A stretch of DNA of 58,223 nt. Source: Phycisphaeraceae bacterium. Lineage in GTDB: Bacteria; Planctomycetota; Phycisphaerae; Phycisphaerales; Phycisphaeraceae. The stretch lies in assembly GCA_002704825.1 (NCBI GenBank), contig PAIY01000199.1:1-58223 (forward strand). The letters run 5' to 3'. Of this stretch, positions 17,099 through 26,351 are shown in pieces. Under the pieces are notes generated by a model. It saw only the letters and a list, made by a program, of their open reading frames with translations, ran no database searches and was not told the origin of the DNA. Position 1 is the stretch's first letter, and each line of letters begins with the position of its first letter. The translations under genes were made by a program, and so were the position numbers.

Positions 17099-17221
17099 CG
17101 ATATGCAACCCACCCACGCACGTCCAATCCAAGCGCTTCACAAGTGATGCGGCAAAATCGTCAATTAAGTCAAAGTGACATCAACTCGATCCGTCAGTTG
17201 TCATAGCCCATGCTTGAAAAC

Positions 17222-20011
17222 TCATTGCATCAAATCCGACGTTGTTCCAAGATGCCATGTATCGCCACCATCATCACTCACAAGCATGCCCGGATCATGC
17301 GGGGTGACACCGCTTAGCCAACTGTTCGGAGCATTTGGATCAGGATCGACGACGTTGTCTTCAGGCCACTTTTGTTCATAGCTTTGAATCTCAGAATCCG
17401 AAAGTTGGTTGGCATAGTAAATGTAATTGACAAACAACTTGCCCTGACGATCCATGGACATTTTGTGATACCAGCAACTGTACATATTCCGGAAGGGAGC
17501 CATCAGTACCTTGTGATCCTCCCATGCCAGACCGGCTTTTTTTCGCAGATAAACCAGTCGGAAATAATATCCACCACCTGCCCAGCGTCCGACCAGATGC
17601 AGGTCGTCATTGCTATCACATAACAGAGAGACATAGGTGTACGAACCGGTCACTTGATCCCATGGCGTGCCCAGGGGCAGGGGGGTGCTCCAACTGGAGA
17701 TGTCATAGGGTTGGATGCTGTGAGTGTATTGGAACTGCTGATGATGGACGCCAAGAACGACATGGAGGATACCGGTGGAGTCAATGGTGATGCCGGGGAT
17801 GTTGTGGTTGTCCGGCGTGGTGGATTGGCCGGTGCTGCCCAGGTAAACCGGTGTGGCCAATTGCTGGGTTTGGCGGTTGTAGACGGTGATGTACTGCGGT
17901 GTACCTGGATCATTGCCATGGGATGTTCCTGCTGCCCACGCGACGAAAACCTGATCATTGACTGACAGCATGCTGTTGGCAGCACCGGAGTGTTGCGGGA
18001 CGAGCAGGGAGTCCGCGGTGATGAGAATCGGCGAACCCAACGACAGACTGCCATCACCTTGAACGCTTGGCAAAACCAGTGACATCGCCTTGGTGGTTTT
18101 GTTGGTGCACAAAATGGCAGGCGGGTTGGCAAGCGTGTTGTGGCCGTCCTGGGCTTCGAGTTCCGTGAAACTGTTGGCAGGCAGTTCATAGACTTGATAC
18201 ACACCACCAGCCGGTTTGTAGAGCAACAGCGCCTTGCCAAGGTTTGAACTCATTGTGTCGACAATGGTGTAGAGACCGCCCTGATCGTCAAACGTGATGC
18301 GTTCGTTGGCAAAGGGACCGGTGTGCATGTTCCCATCCCACCAACTGTATTGCTGCGTGATGGCTTGCGTGAAATCTTCGCGCTGCCAGTCTTGAAAATC
18401 ACCCAGACGCTGGATGGCAACAGGATGACGTTCAAGCGTTGTCTGCCCGTCCCAGTAGCGATAGCCTTGCCGGATGTGTGGCCGGTTATCCTGGTCAAAG
18501 CTGATGGTGTTGGGAATGAACTTGGGATGGTAGCCATAGAGATCACGTTCTGAGAGAAAGTCATCCTGATGGGTGATCGGTGTCTGGATGGTGCCGGTGC
18601 ATAACTCCGTTGGTGTTTGCATGTCGAGCTTGAGTTCACCGAACTGTCCTGCATAGTCACCGCGCAATTGCCAATACCCCCAGTTGGCAGGCATCGCTTG
18701 ACTGCTCAACGCCATCGACACACCTGCCAATCCACCGGCTAATGTGAAATGCGTTTGGTCGAGTGTCATGTCCCGATAAAACAATGACGCATAGCTATTG
18801 GCTGGCGACAAGGGTTGGGGTGTGAGGATCAGCAGTAACTCATACCAATGACCAACCGTCACGGTGTCCGTTGACATCGTGTTGCCAACAAAAAATCGCA
18901 GCAGGTCAGGCGCTCCACCAGCAACACTGGTGTCTGTCTTCATGCCGAAAAAAGGTGTCAGTCCGACGAGGTCTTCTGAAGCGATGGCGACTCTGAGGTT
19001 ATGCGTGACACCGTCGGAAGTTTGCTGGCCATAGAGTTGGCAGGTGATGTGTAACATGTCGGTGTTGGCATCAATGACTTGAGAAAGCGCCAACGGCTTG
19101 ATGATCTGCACATCCGCGCCACCGACATCAAGCACAGCATGCTTTGCATTGCCGGTTCCTGCGGGTAACGCCGCGTCCCAGTGGTCCGCACTGCCGTTAC
19201 CCCAGCGGGTATTCCAACCCAATGACGTGGCGGAGTGTCCGATGGATGCAGCATTCAAATGTTCGCTGGCAAGGGGTGTTTGAATCATCGTCAAGCGGTC
19301 AAACTGACCGCCATAACTACCCCGCAATTGCCAATATCCCCAGTGTTTGGGCAGGCAATTGGAACTCAGAGGGAAGGCAATGTCCGCCAAACCGGTTGCC
19401 AGCGTGAAGTCCGTTTGGTTGTTGGTCATGTCCCGGATGTACAGCGATGCGGTGGTGTTGGCAGGTTGATCAAGATCCACATCCAGAATCAGTTTGAGTT
19501 CATACCAGTGATTGACGGTGATGTTCTGAGTTGAGTTGGTACTGCCGATGAAACAGAAAAGTTGATTCGGGAGACTGCTGTTGGTATTCAAACCAAAGAA
19601 CGGTGTCAGGGCATCAAGATTCGCTGACGCCATGGCGACTTTTAACGCGCGTGTGTAACCCGAAGCCTGCTTGCCATAGAGTTGGCAGGTGATTTGAAAT
19701 TGGCTTTTGGTTGTATCGATTGCTTGGGACAGATGCAACGAGGTGATGATTTGCACATCCGCACCACCCGTGTTCAATGCCCGTGAACTTGGGTTCCCGG
19801 TTCCGGCTGGGGATGTGACTGTCCAGTTGTCCGCGCTGCCGTTTCCCCATCGCGTGATCCAACCCAGATCGGTGGCCGATTGTCCAATGGTTGCTGATTC
19901 AAAATCGACTTCTTCCAATGCCCAGCTTTGAGCGCGCACGTTCTGACAGGACAGGCAGGCAATCAGACACGTTGTCAGGACGACACACCCTTGAGAAATT
20001 AACCGTTGCAT
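17222..20011 (-). CDS. secreted BNR-4-type beta-propeller protein, polysaccharide lyase-like, with doubled N-terminal module
   Basis: 929 residues from the ATG at 20011 (GGAG six bases upstream; another ATG at 20017 touches the GGAG). Signal peptide (CVVLTTCLIACLSC). Two tandem copies of a ~210-residue module follow, each with 'ATSLGWNTRWGNGSADHW', 'GGADVQI', 'LYGQQ' and 'YWQLRGDYAGQF' patterns, then a propeller of about 430 residues with MHTGPFANERITFD, HSGAANSM, DNHNIPGITID and YSCWYHKMSMD. The propeller matches the product of 21145-23328, which has one N-terminal module only. BNR-4 propellers include PL24/PL25 ulvan lyases; the conserved His residues fit, but the substrate is not provable here. 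Its own promoter is likely, since a terminator precedes it. Confidence 0.75.
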   Translation of the reverse strand: MQRLISQGCVVLTTCLIACLSCQNVRAQSWALEEVDFESATIGQSATDLGWITRWGNGSADNWTVTSPAGTGNPSSRALNTGGADVQIITSLHLSQAIDTTKSQFQITCQLYGKQASGYTRALKVAMASANLDALTPFFGLNTNSSLPNQLFCFIGSTNSTQNITVNHWYELKLILDVDLDQPANTTASLYIRDMTNNQTDFTLATGLADIAFPLSSNCLPKHWGYWQLRGSYGGQFDRLTMIQTPLASEHLNAASIGHSATSLGWNTRWGNGSADHWDAALPAGTGNAKHAVLDVGGADVQIIKPLALSQVIDANTDMLHITCQLYGQQTSDGVTHNLRVAIASEDLVGLTPFFGMKTDTSVAGGAPDLLRFFVGNTMSTDTVTVGHWYELLLILTPQPLSPANSYASLFYRDMTLDQTHFTLAGGLAGVSMALSSQAMPANWGYWQLRGDYAGQFGELKLDMQTPTELCTGTIQTPITHQDDFLSERDLYGYHPKFIPNTISFDQDNRPHIRQGYRYWDGQTTLERHPVAIQRLGDFQDWQREDFTQAITQQYSWWDGNMHTGPFANERITFDDQGGLYTIVDTMSSNLGKALLLYKPAGGVYQVYELPANSFTELEAQDGHNTLANPPAILCTNKTTKAMSLVLPSVQGDGSLSLGSPILITADSLLVPQHSGAANSMLSVNDQVFVAWAAGTSHGNDPGTPQYITVYNRQTQQLATPVYLGSTGQSTTPDNHNIPGITIDSTGILHVVLGVHHQQFQYTHSIQPYDISSWSTPLPLGTPWDQVTGSYTYVSLLCDSNDDLHLVGRWAGGGYYFRLVYLRKKAGLAWEDHKVLMAPFRNMYSCWYHKMSMDRQGKLFVNYIYYANQLSDSEIQSYEQKWPEDNVVDPDPNAPNSWLSGVTPHDPGMLVSDDGGDTWHLGTTSDLMQ

Positions 20012-20073
20012 GGACATCTCCTTTGAGTCAAAAAGTCAGTGGATAACGCAGGCCAAGTGATAACCACATGCAA

Positions 20074-20087
20074 TGGACTTAAGTCCA
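20074..20087. promoter_or_regulatory. candidate operator, 14-bp perfect palindrome
   Basis: TGGACTTAAGTCCA lies 63 bases upstream of the start at 20011, in the short gap before the BNR-type gene. No other copy was noticed in the window. The perfect dyad in a promoter region fits a dimeric repressor site. Confidence 0.45.
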
Positions 20088-20151
20088 AACCATGTTCGAT
20101 ACACGCATGCGCGTGGGACAATTACTGGATGTAAAACTGATTTAAAACACG

Positions 20152-20185
20152 GTAAAAACAGCCTCAGATGAATTGCTGCTGAGGC
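20152..20185 (-). terminator. intrinsic terminator after the 20198-25313 operon
   Basis: On the minus strand the stem GCCTCAG/CTGAGGC (20185-20179 with 20167-20161) is followed by TGTTTTTACC. It lies 12 bases downstream of the stop at 20198. Confidence 0.8.
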
Positions 20186-20197
20186 ATTGTTGATCCA

Positions 20198-21142
20198 TTA
20201 AGGCGCATCAAACCGATAGGTCCTGCTCCATTGCCAGCGTTGATAAGCTGCGAGGAATTGGGTCATGTGCACCTCGGGGCAGATGGCATCCTGCTGCGCG
20301 TAAAAGCCCAGTAATCCAACGGGGAAACTGCCACTGACGATCACGCTCATGCCCGACGTCGCGTGGCTGAGTTTCAGCCAATTGTTGTCCGGCGTGGAGG
20401 TGCTGCTTGAGGGCGTGTAGCTGCCAGAGGTGATGGTCTGGTTGATCGAGAGATGTTTACCGTCCTGTGAAAACCATGGCCAAGGGCGGCAGTTGATCTC
20501 AAAGCCGGTCTGCACATGGTATGCCGAGTCGATAGCAGAATTGGCAAAATTGAACCAGTTGTGGTTGTACTGCTCAATGAGCATGGTGCGCTTACCGGTG
20601 TTGGACAGGTCGTATGCGATGTTCAGCGTTGGTGCGTTTGGATCGATGCGATAGGTTTTCTGATACGTGTAGCCATACTCAAAATCCTCGACGGATTGGC
20701 TGAGTGTGATATGCGTATCGGATTGGCTGACGACTTTCACCGGGGCCAATGTCTTGATTGGATAGTGATGGGAAAAGTCGTACCGTCCCGGATCATCGCG
20801 GTACAGTCTCCCGACGCCGATCTTGATAAAGTCGGATTGTTCGTCGGCTTTGGCAAAGGCGCGCAGTCCCATGCCATGCAGTCCAAACTCGTCGCTCAGA
20901 CCAGCATGGATGAGGAACGGCTTGGCGTTGAGGGTGACCTGTTTGACGATGGCCGTACGGTCAAAGCGTGCGGCGTACTCATTGATGAGATAGTCGGGCT
21001 GGATGATGATTTCGACGACAAAGTTGCCACGCTTCAGTTGGACACGTTGGTTCTGCCCGGACACTTGTGCCTGACATACCGTTGCCGTTGTCATCATCAA
21101 CCCGCCAATCAACAGGGGGAGAACCCATCGCATACTTAGCAT
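20198..21142 (-). CDS. secreted mutarotase-like beta-sandwich protein
   Basis: 314 residues from the ATG at 21142, two bases after the stop of the upstream lyase-like gene, implying translational coupling. A signal peptide (MRWVLPLLIGGLMMTTATVCQAQ) is followed by a beta-rich domain with IQPDYLINEYAARFDRTAIV, FGLHGMGL and EQYNHNWFNF. The strand pattern and His/Asn-rich pocket resemble galactose mutarotase-like folds, which often accompany polysaccharide loci. The assignment is tentative. As the last gene of the LacI / prepilin / BNR operon it probably acts on the same substrate, in the periplasm or outside. Confidence 0.6.
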   Translation of the reverse strand: MLSMRWVLPLLIGGLMMTTATVCQAQVSGQNQRVQLKRGNFVVEIIIQPDYLINEYAARFDRTAIVKQVTLNAKPFLIHAGLSDEFGLHGMGLRAFAKADEQSDFIKIGVGRLYRDDPGRYDFSHHYPIKTLAPVKVVSQSDTHITLSQSVEDFEYGYTYQKTYRIDPNAPTLNIAYDLSNTGKRTMLIEQYNHNWFNFANSAIDSAYHVQTGFEINCRPWPWFSQDGKHLSINQTITSGSYTPSSSTSTPDNNWLKLSHATSGMSVIVSGSFPVGLLGFYAQQDAICPEVHMTQFLAAYQRWQWSRTYRFDAP

Positions 21143-21144
21143 GA

Positions 21145-23328
21145 TTACTTGAGTCCCTCTTGAAAGTCCGCGGTGGTTGCCAGGTGCCATGTTTCACCTT
21201 TGTCGTCACTCACGAGCATGCCCGGGTCGTGTGGGTGCATGCCCCAACGCCAGTTGCCTGCGTGCTGCGTGACGTCGGTTGGGATTTCGCCGGGCCATTT
21301 GGCTTTGTAACTTTCCAGTTGCGCATCACTGAGTTGGTTGGCATAGTACGTGTAACTGAGAAACAATCGTCCCTTGCGATCCAACGCCATCTTGTGATAC
21401 CAACAGCTGTACATGTTCCGGAAAGGCACCATCAGATAACGGTGCGGCGTCCAGTCTTCACCGGCTTTTTTACGCATGTAGACCAATCGGAAGTAGTAAC
21501 CCGCACCGGCCCAGCGTCCGACGACATGCAGCGTGTCATCGGCATCACACAGCAGGGAGACATAGGTGTACGAGCCCCATTTGTCCGGGTGACGGGGCTT
21601 GCCGAACGGCTTGACTTCCGACCAACTGGTGATGTCATACGGATTGTTGGAGTGTGTGTATTTGAACTGATTGTGATGGGCGCCAAGGACCACATGCAAA
21701 ATGCCCTGGCTGTCAATGGTGATGCCCGGCAGGTTGTGATTGTCCGGCTTGCCATGTCCGCAGACTCCCAGCAGAACCGTGTCGGAAAGTTCGCCGGTCG
21801 CATGGTCATACGTGCGGATGTATTGCGGTGTGCCGTCCTGACCTTCAATGGGGTTGCTGCCTGCCCAGGTGATATAGGTCTTGCCCTTGACCGTGATGCA
21901 GTGATTGGCGCCGCCGGAGTGATTGGGCACCAACAAAGAGTCGGTGGCAATGAGAATGGGATCACCGAGTTTAAGTTTGCCATCCTCTGTTTTCTGAGGC
22001 AGGATCAATCGCAGAATCTGATCCGTCATTGACAGAATCGCTGGCGGTTGTTGGATGGGGTTGTGTCCGTCGTAGGCTTCCAGGGCCGTCCAGCCAAGAG
22101 GCAAACCATAGAGTTGCCAATCACTGTCTACCTTGGGGCGATAGCAGAGATAGACGCGTCCAATGTTGGATCGCTGCGCATCGACGATGGTATAAAGACT
22201 GTTGTCTTTGTCGAAGGTGATGCGTTCATTGGAGAACGGTCCGGTGTGCATCTTGCCATCCCAGAACGGCTTTTGTTTGTAGATGGCCTGGGTGAAGTCG
22301 ATCTTTTCCCATTGCCCATTGGTTGTCAAAGTCTGGATGGCAATGGGATCACGCGTGACATATTCTTTAGCTGCGTAATACGTGTATCCCTGGCGGATAT
22401 AGGGCTTATTGTTCTGATCAAAGGCGATGGGATTGGGGATGAAAGCCGGATTGTAACCATAGAGATCACGCTCAGACTTCCAGTCTTTTTCGTAGGTGAT
22501 GGGCGCGAACACCGGGCCACCAGGCAGTTCGGATTTCGTCCACGGGACATTCACCTGGGCGATGTCGGTGGTGCCTGCTCCCATGCCGATGGCAAGGTTG
22601 TCGACTTGCCCGCCGTAGCTGCCCCGCAGTTGGAAGTAGCCCCATTGTGCGGGCATGCCGTTATCGCGGAGTTTGAACTCGACCTTGGTCATGCCTGAGA
22701 CGGGTTCGAATTTTTCATCACCCGCAGTCATGTCCTTGAGGTACATTGAAGCGCGACACAATGCAGGATGATGCGGATCAATATCCAAAATCAGCAGCAG
22801 GTCATACCAGTGATTAAAGCTGATGGCCTGCTCGCTTTTCATGTCACCTGCAAAGAATCGTAGCGCGTCATACTTACCGCCTTCTTTACTTTGATGACCG
22901 GTCATGCCGAAGTAGGGCGTGACGGCTTTGAGGTCGGTTGATGCAATGGCAAGGCGGATCGGCTGAGCGGTCCCCGAGTGATTGATCGGCATGAGTTGCA
23001 TACGGATATGCAGTTGGCGGGTCTGCGTGTCGATGGGCTTGGCAAGGTTCAATGGATGCAGGGATTGAACATCGGCACCGCCAATACTCAACGCTGCCTG
23101 AGATGTGTTGCCTGTGCGTTGAGGTTTGGCGACTTGCCAGTTGGCCGGATCACCATTGCCATAGCGTTTTTCCCAACCCAGTTCGGATGCCGGTTGGCCG
23201 AGTTTGGCTGCTTCAAAGTCAATAAGGGTTAACGGACTGGTGTTTGAATCCGCATGGCAGACCGTGGTCAGACACATCATCATCAGTAAAGTCGAGAGAT
23301 AAGCGGTGTGTCTTTTGAAGATGGACAT
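21145..23328 (-). CDS. secreted BNR-4-type beta-propeller protein, polysaccharide lyase-like
   Basis: 727 residues from the ATG at 23328 (GGAG eight bases upstream). Signal peptide (YLSTLLMMMCLTTVCHA). One N-terminal module (about residues 30-250: LGWEKRYGNGDPANW, GGADVQS, YFQLRGSYGGQVDNL) precedes the propeller (SERDLYGYNPAFIPNPI, HTGPFSNERITFD, HSGGANHC, DNHNLPGITID, YSCWYHKMALD). It is strongly similar to the 17222-20011 product but lacks that protein's second module. It follows a prepilin gene by 32 bases and precedes a mutarotase-like gene by two. It probably cleaves an acidic polysaccharide; a PL24/PL25-like lyase is the best guess. Confidence 0.78.
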   Translation of the reverse strand: MSIFKRHTAYLSTLLMMMCLTTVCHADSNTSPLTLIDFEAAKLGQPASELGWEKRYGNGDPANWQVAKPQRTGNTSQAALSIGGADVQSLHPLNLAKPIDTQTRQLHIRMQLMPINHSGTAQPIRLAIASTDLKAVTPYFGMTGHQSKEGGKYDALRFFAGDMKSEQAISFNHWYDLLLILDIDPHHPALCRASMYLKDMTAGDEKFEPVSGMTKVEFKLRDNGMPAQWGYFQLRGSYGGQVDNLAIGMGAGTTDIAQVNVPWTKSELPGGPVFAPITYEKDWKSERDLYGYNPAFIPNPIAFDQNNKPYIRQGYTYYAAKEYVTRDPIAIQTLTTNGQWEKIDFTQAIYKQKPFWDGKMHTGPFSNERITFDKDNSLYTIVDAQRSNIGRVYLCYRPKVDSDWQLYGLPLGWTALEAYDGHNPIQQPPAILSMTDQILRLILPQKTEDGKLKLGDPILIATDSLLVPNHSGGANHCITVKGKTYITWAGSNPIEGQDGTPQYIRTYDHATGELSDTVLLGVCGHGKPDNHNLPGITIDSQGILHVVLGAHHNQFKYTHSNNPYDITSWSEVKPFGKPRHPDKWGSYTYVSLLCDADDTLHVVGRWAGAGYYFRLVYMRKKAGEDWTPHRYLMVPFRNMYSCWYHKMALDRKGRLFLSYTYYANQLSDAQLESYKAKWPGEIPTDVTQHAGNWRWGMHPHDPGMLVSDDKGETWHLATTADFQEGLK

Positions 23329-23360
23329 GAGAAAAACTCCGGTTGTGTTTCGGTAAAAAA

Positions 23361-24116
23361 TCAGTCGTAAAATGGGATGCGATCCCAGCCGAGGGTGTTT
23401 GACGATGAGATGCGCCACCAGGGCCATTCGGTCCCGCCGTGATACTTCCAGCGACCGCTGCCGTCGAGGGTGACCGAGCCGTCCCCGTAGAGCACGTTCA
23501 TGCCTTTGCGGACGTGTTCGGTGTTGGAGGTGCCGATCGGCGCTTTGCCGGTGCCGGTGTCGGTTTCGTAGTTACACAGGTCACTGAGGATGGCACGGTA
23601 CGGGAACAGATCAAGTTTGAGGAACATGTCATTGCCTGAGATTTGATAGGTGAGAATGGAGGCTTCACCTGCAGGCAGTTCGCGGATGGGGCGGAGCTTG
23701 TAGCCACCTGCACTGTAGGCTGTCGGGCTGAAGGCACTGCGTGCAAAGCGTCCGGTCCCGGTTGGGCAGTACATCACATCGACACTGCTCAGGTAGCCGC
23801 CTGCTACGGTCTTGCCCATGAAATAGTAAGTCGGTGTGCCCCCCGGTGTCGAGAGTAGCAGGGAGTAGTACTTGTCATGCGTTGGTTTTTCGAACCGTGG
23901 GAAGGGCGGTAAGTAACTGCGATAGTCAATGGTGTAGGCGTTTGCAGCGATCCCCACCTGCCGGAGATTTGCTGCACATCGCGTCATCTGGGCAGCTTCT
24001 CGAGCTTTACGCAACGCTGGTAAGAGGATGGCCATCAGCAGCGAGATAATCGAGATCACCACAAGCAGCTCGATGAGTGTAAAACCTTTGGATTGAACGG
24101 GAATTTTAGATGTCAT
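23361..24116 (-). CDS. prepilin-type N-terminal methylation protein, LacI/BNR operon
   Basis: 251 residues. The ATG at 24116 has AGAGGA six bases upstream (an ATG two codons earlier touches it). Signal [18 protein letters not shown] with Gly at -1, then [16 protein letters not shown]. The C-terminal region has [15 protein letters not shown], close to the prepilin-associated H-X9-DG pattern but with ten intervening residues. It is 93 bases downstream of its LacI gene and 32 upstream of the lyase-like gene: regulator, pseudopilin, enzyme in one direction. Confidence 0.88.
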   Translation of the reverse strand: MTSKIPVQSKGFTLIELLVVISIISLLMAILLPALRKAREAAQMTRCAANLRQVGIAANAYTIDYRSYLPPFPRFEKPTHDKYYSLLLSTPGGTPTYYFMGKTVAGGYLSSVDVMYCPTGTGRFARSAFSPTAYSAGGYKLRPIRELPAGEASILTYQISGNDMFLKLDLFPYRAILSDLCNYETDTGTGKAPIGTSNTEHVRKGMNVLYGDGSVTLDGSGRWKYHGGTEWPWWRISSSNTLGWDRIPFYD

Positions 24117-24209
24117 AACCATTCCTCTAGTCGGAGCTGTCGTGTGTTATCTCGATCACCTGCACGCAAGCAGTCAGGTGTGTTAAGTCGTATTCGTTAC
24201 CGTCGAACT

Positions 24210-25313
24210 TCAGGACTTGATTCGTTTGACGGTTTGTCCTTTGACGATGGTGCCTTGAAATTTCATGCTCAGTGCAATGGCATCAGGATTGGCCATCCGC
24301 CGTTCGATGAGTTCCACGATGGCAGAGCCGGTGTCCTGTTTGCGTAAGGCCACGCAGGTCATCGGTTCATCGATGAGGTCTTCGACGGGCTTGCTGCCAT
24401 AGGACATCATGCTCATGTCACGTGGGACTTTGATACCGCGTTTTTTTGCTTTTTCGATCAATGCATAACCCAGTCCATCGGAGGCCGGGACGATGGCGGT
24501 GGGGCGGGGCGTCATGGCCAACACGCGATCCAGCGCCTGCTCTGCGATTTGTTCGAGTGTCGCCTTGTTCCAGTCGCGCTGGAGAATGATCAGATTCTCC
24601 GGGCAGGTCAGTTCGTCCAGGCCCATGAGCATCCACCATGCCGCCAAAGTTGCGGCATGTGTCGTGGCAGAGCGTTGGATAAACAGCGATTCGTTTTCCA
24701 TGAACCGACTGTAGTTGATGTCTTTGCGGTTGGTGTCTTTGATGCCAACCCAGGCAATGTTCTGATGACCGTGGTCATTGAGGTAGTTGAGGATCTGCGT
24801 GGTGGTGCGTGCTTCGTGTGAGACCACCGCATCGACATCGTCGTAGATGTCCTGTGGCGTCATGTACACCACCGGCGCGAGCTTGGTCAGCCGAGTGACC
24901 CACGCGCGGGGCAGGGGTTGGCGGATGACAATGCCGTGGCTGCGGATTTTGTCCCAGCGTTCTTCGAGTTGATCAATGTCGTGGAAACACTCCACATGCC
25001 ATTTGCCGTTGGCATGTGCCAGGTAATCCTTGATCGAGCCGAACGTACAACCCGTCGCCTGATCGAACATGTGCTGTTCCGATGCATCAATGAACACCGG
25101 CAAGAGCACCTTTAAACAGTGATCCGACGTCCCCTTGCGAATGCGGGGCACAAGGACCGTCCCCTGCGTCCGGTAGTAGCCTAACTCCTTGGCAACATGC
25201 AACACATGTTCACGCGTTTGAGCATTCACCCGCCCGATCCCACGCAAAGCACGCGAGGCAGTCATCGGACTGACCTTGGCTTTCCTGGCAATGTCGGCAA
25301 GTGTAACGCTCAT
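24210..25313 (-). CDS. LacI-family regulator of the BNR operon
   Basis: 367 residues. The ATG at 25313 has AGGAG eight bases upstream. The N-terminal HTH and hinge read VTLADIARKAKVSPMTASRA and TREHVLHVAKELGYYR; residues from about 70 on are a periplasmic-binding-like sensor (RDMSMMSYGSKPVEDLIDEP near the C-terminus). It starts the operon LacI, prepilin, lyase-like, mutarotase-like (25313 to 20198). A strong palindrome lies just upstream of the gene, so autorepression relieved by an oligosaccharide is likely (inference). Confidence 0.9.
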   Translation of the reverse strand: MSVTLADIARKAKVSPMTASRALRGIGRVNAQTREHVLHVAKELGYYRTQGTVLVPRIRKGTSDHCLKVLLPVFIDASEQHMFDQATGCTFGSIKDYLAHANGKWHVECFHDIDQLEERWDKIRSHGIVIRQPLPRAWVTRLTKLAPVVYMTPQDIYDDVDAVVSHEARTTTQILNYLNDHGHQNIAWVGIKDTNRKDINYSRFMENESLFIQRSATTHAATLAAWWMLMGLDELTCPENLIILQRDWNKATLEQIAEQALDRVLAMTPRPTAIVPASDGLGYALIEKAKKRGIKVPRDMSMMSYGSKPVEDLIDEPMTCVALRKQDTGSAIVELIERRMANPDAIALSMKFQGTIVKGQTVKRIKS

Positions 25314-25328
25314 GGTGACGGCTCCTGA

Positions 25329-25384
25329 TTGTGATAAGTTATCACAACTGTGTTAAATCATATCCAACCACCGTCCGCGGTCAA
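25329..25384 (-). promoter_or_regulatory. promoter and 19-bp palindromic operator of the BNR operon
   Basis: Read leftward: -35 TTGACC (25384-25379), 16-bp spacer, -10 TATGAT (25362-25357), then a perfect 9+1+9 dyad TTGTGATAACTTATCACAA (25347-25329) over the early transcribed region. This is a classic LacI-type repressor position. Confidence 0.75.
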
Positions 25385-25423
25385 CATTTCCAGGCAAAGA
25401 TTTTTGTTTTGGACGTGGTGAAT

Positions 25424-25454
25424 CAAAAACAACCTGGTCGTCATGACCGGGTTG
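25424..25454 (-). terminator. intrinsic terminator after the prepilin gene at 25542
   Basis: On the minus strand CAACCCGGTC (25454-25445) pairs with GACCAGGTTG (25439-25430), one mismatch, around a five-base loop, followed by TTTTTG. It is about 90 bases after the prepilin stop, separating the two operons. Confidence 0.7.
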
Positions 25455-25541
25455 GCTGAATCACGTCGATTTATTCTGACACGGTTTTCTGTGATCGTTC
25501 AGATGTGTTTTGAGAAGTGATCAAACGCACACGACAGAGTT

Positions 25542-26309
25542 TCAGGGCGTCCCACGCCCCCAGAGTCCGTCGATGTCGTCATTGAGAATGCAGGGAGTTT
25601 TCAGGTAACTCTCCTTGAGGATTTCGCTGTGCCCATCCATGAACAGCACTGAAGACGTCGGATCGCTTTCCCCGCCATGATGTCCGTACAGATAGTTTTT
25701 GGCAGCACCGCGTTCGCCTGAAGTGAGCAGGCCCATGGTCAATGGATCGACGCCGGCAACGGCTTGTGCGTTTTTCTCGACAAACATCAAACGCTTGGCC
25801 GGCTGGGTGAATTCGAGTATCCGCCATGGTCCTTTTTTACTGCCGGAGACGCCGGTGACACTGCTTGAATACATGGTCCCGCTGTTGGCACAGTAGCTTG
25901 AGCCGCCACTATCAAATTGGACGCCATCGTAGGAGGCTTCGGGAATGGTCTTGTCCGATGGACATTTAAACACATTGGCGGGCGCTCTGAGTGTGGCATG
26001 ATTGGCCACGCCGCCGATGGATGGCAGATAGCTATAGCCTGGAAGAATGGTCCAGTAGCGACGATAGGGGCCACCCCAGGAATCAGGCGTGCGTGTTGGG
26101 CAAATCCATTCCTGGTTGTCAGTCTGGTAGATCGCCAATGCAATCCCGATCTGCTTGGTCTTGTTCAGACATTGAACTTGTCGGGCCGATTCACGCGCCT
26201 TACCCAATGCCGGCAGGAGGATGGCAATGAGCAGGGCGATAATGGAGATCACCACGAGCAGTTCAATCAGTGTGAATCCAAGGGGATTTGAGCATGTTTT
26301 TGGTTTCAT
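25542..26309 (-). CDS. prepilin-type N-terminal methylation protein (LacI pair without enzyme)
   Basis: 255 residues from the ATG at 26309; the frame extends 11 codons upstream but without a likely start. Signal [20 protein letters not shown] with Gly at -1, then [17 protein letters not shown]. Near the C-terminus [13 protein letters not shown] resembles the DG end of the H-X9-DG motif, without a His at the exact position. It lies 42 bases after the LacI gene, followed by a terminator with no enzyme gene, so its substrate partner must be elsewhere, perhaps the divergent beta-helix gene. Confidence 0.88.
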   Translation of the reverse strand: MKPKTCSNPLGFTLIELLVVISIIALLIAILLPALGKARESARQVQCLNKTKQIGIALAIYQTDNQEWICPTRTPDSWGGPYRRYWTILPGYSYLPSIGGVANHATLRAPANVFKCPSDKTIPEASYDGVQFDSGGSSYCANSGTMYSSSVTGVSGSKKGPWRILEFTQPAKRLMFVEKNAQAVAGVDPLTMGLLTSGERGAAKNYLYGHHGGESDPTSSVLFMDGHSEILKESYLKTPCILNDDIDGLWGRGTP

Positions 26310-26351
26310 GATCCAGTTCCAGTCTGGACACTTTGCAAACAAAAATGAGTG

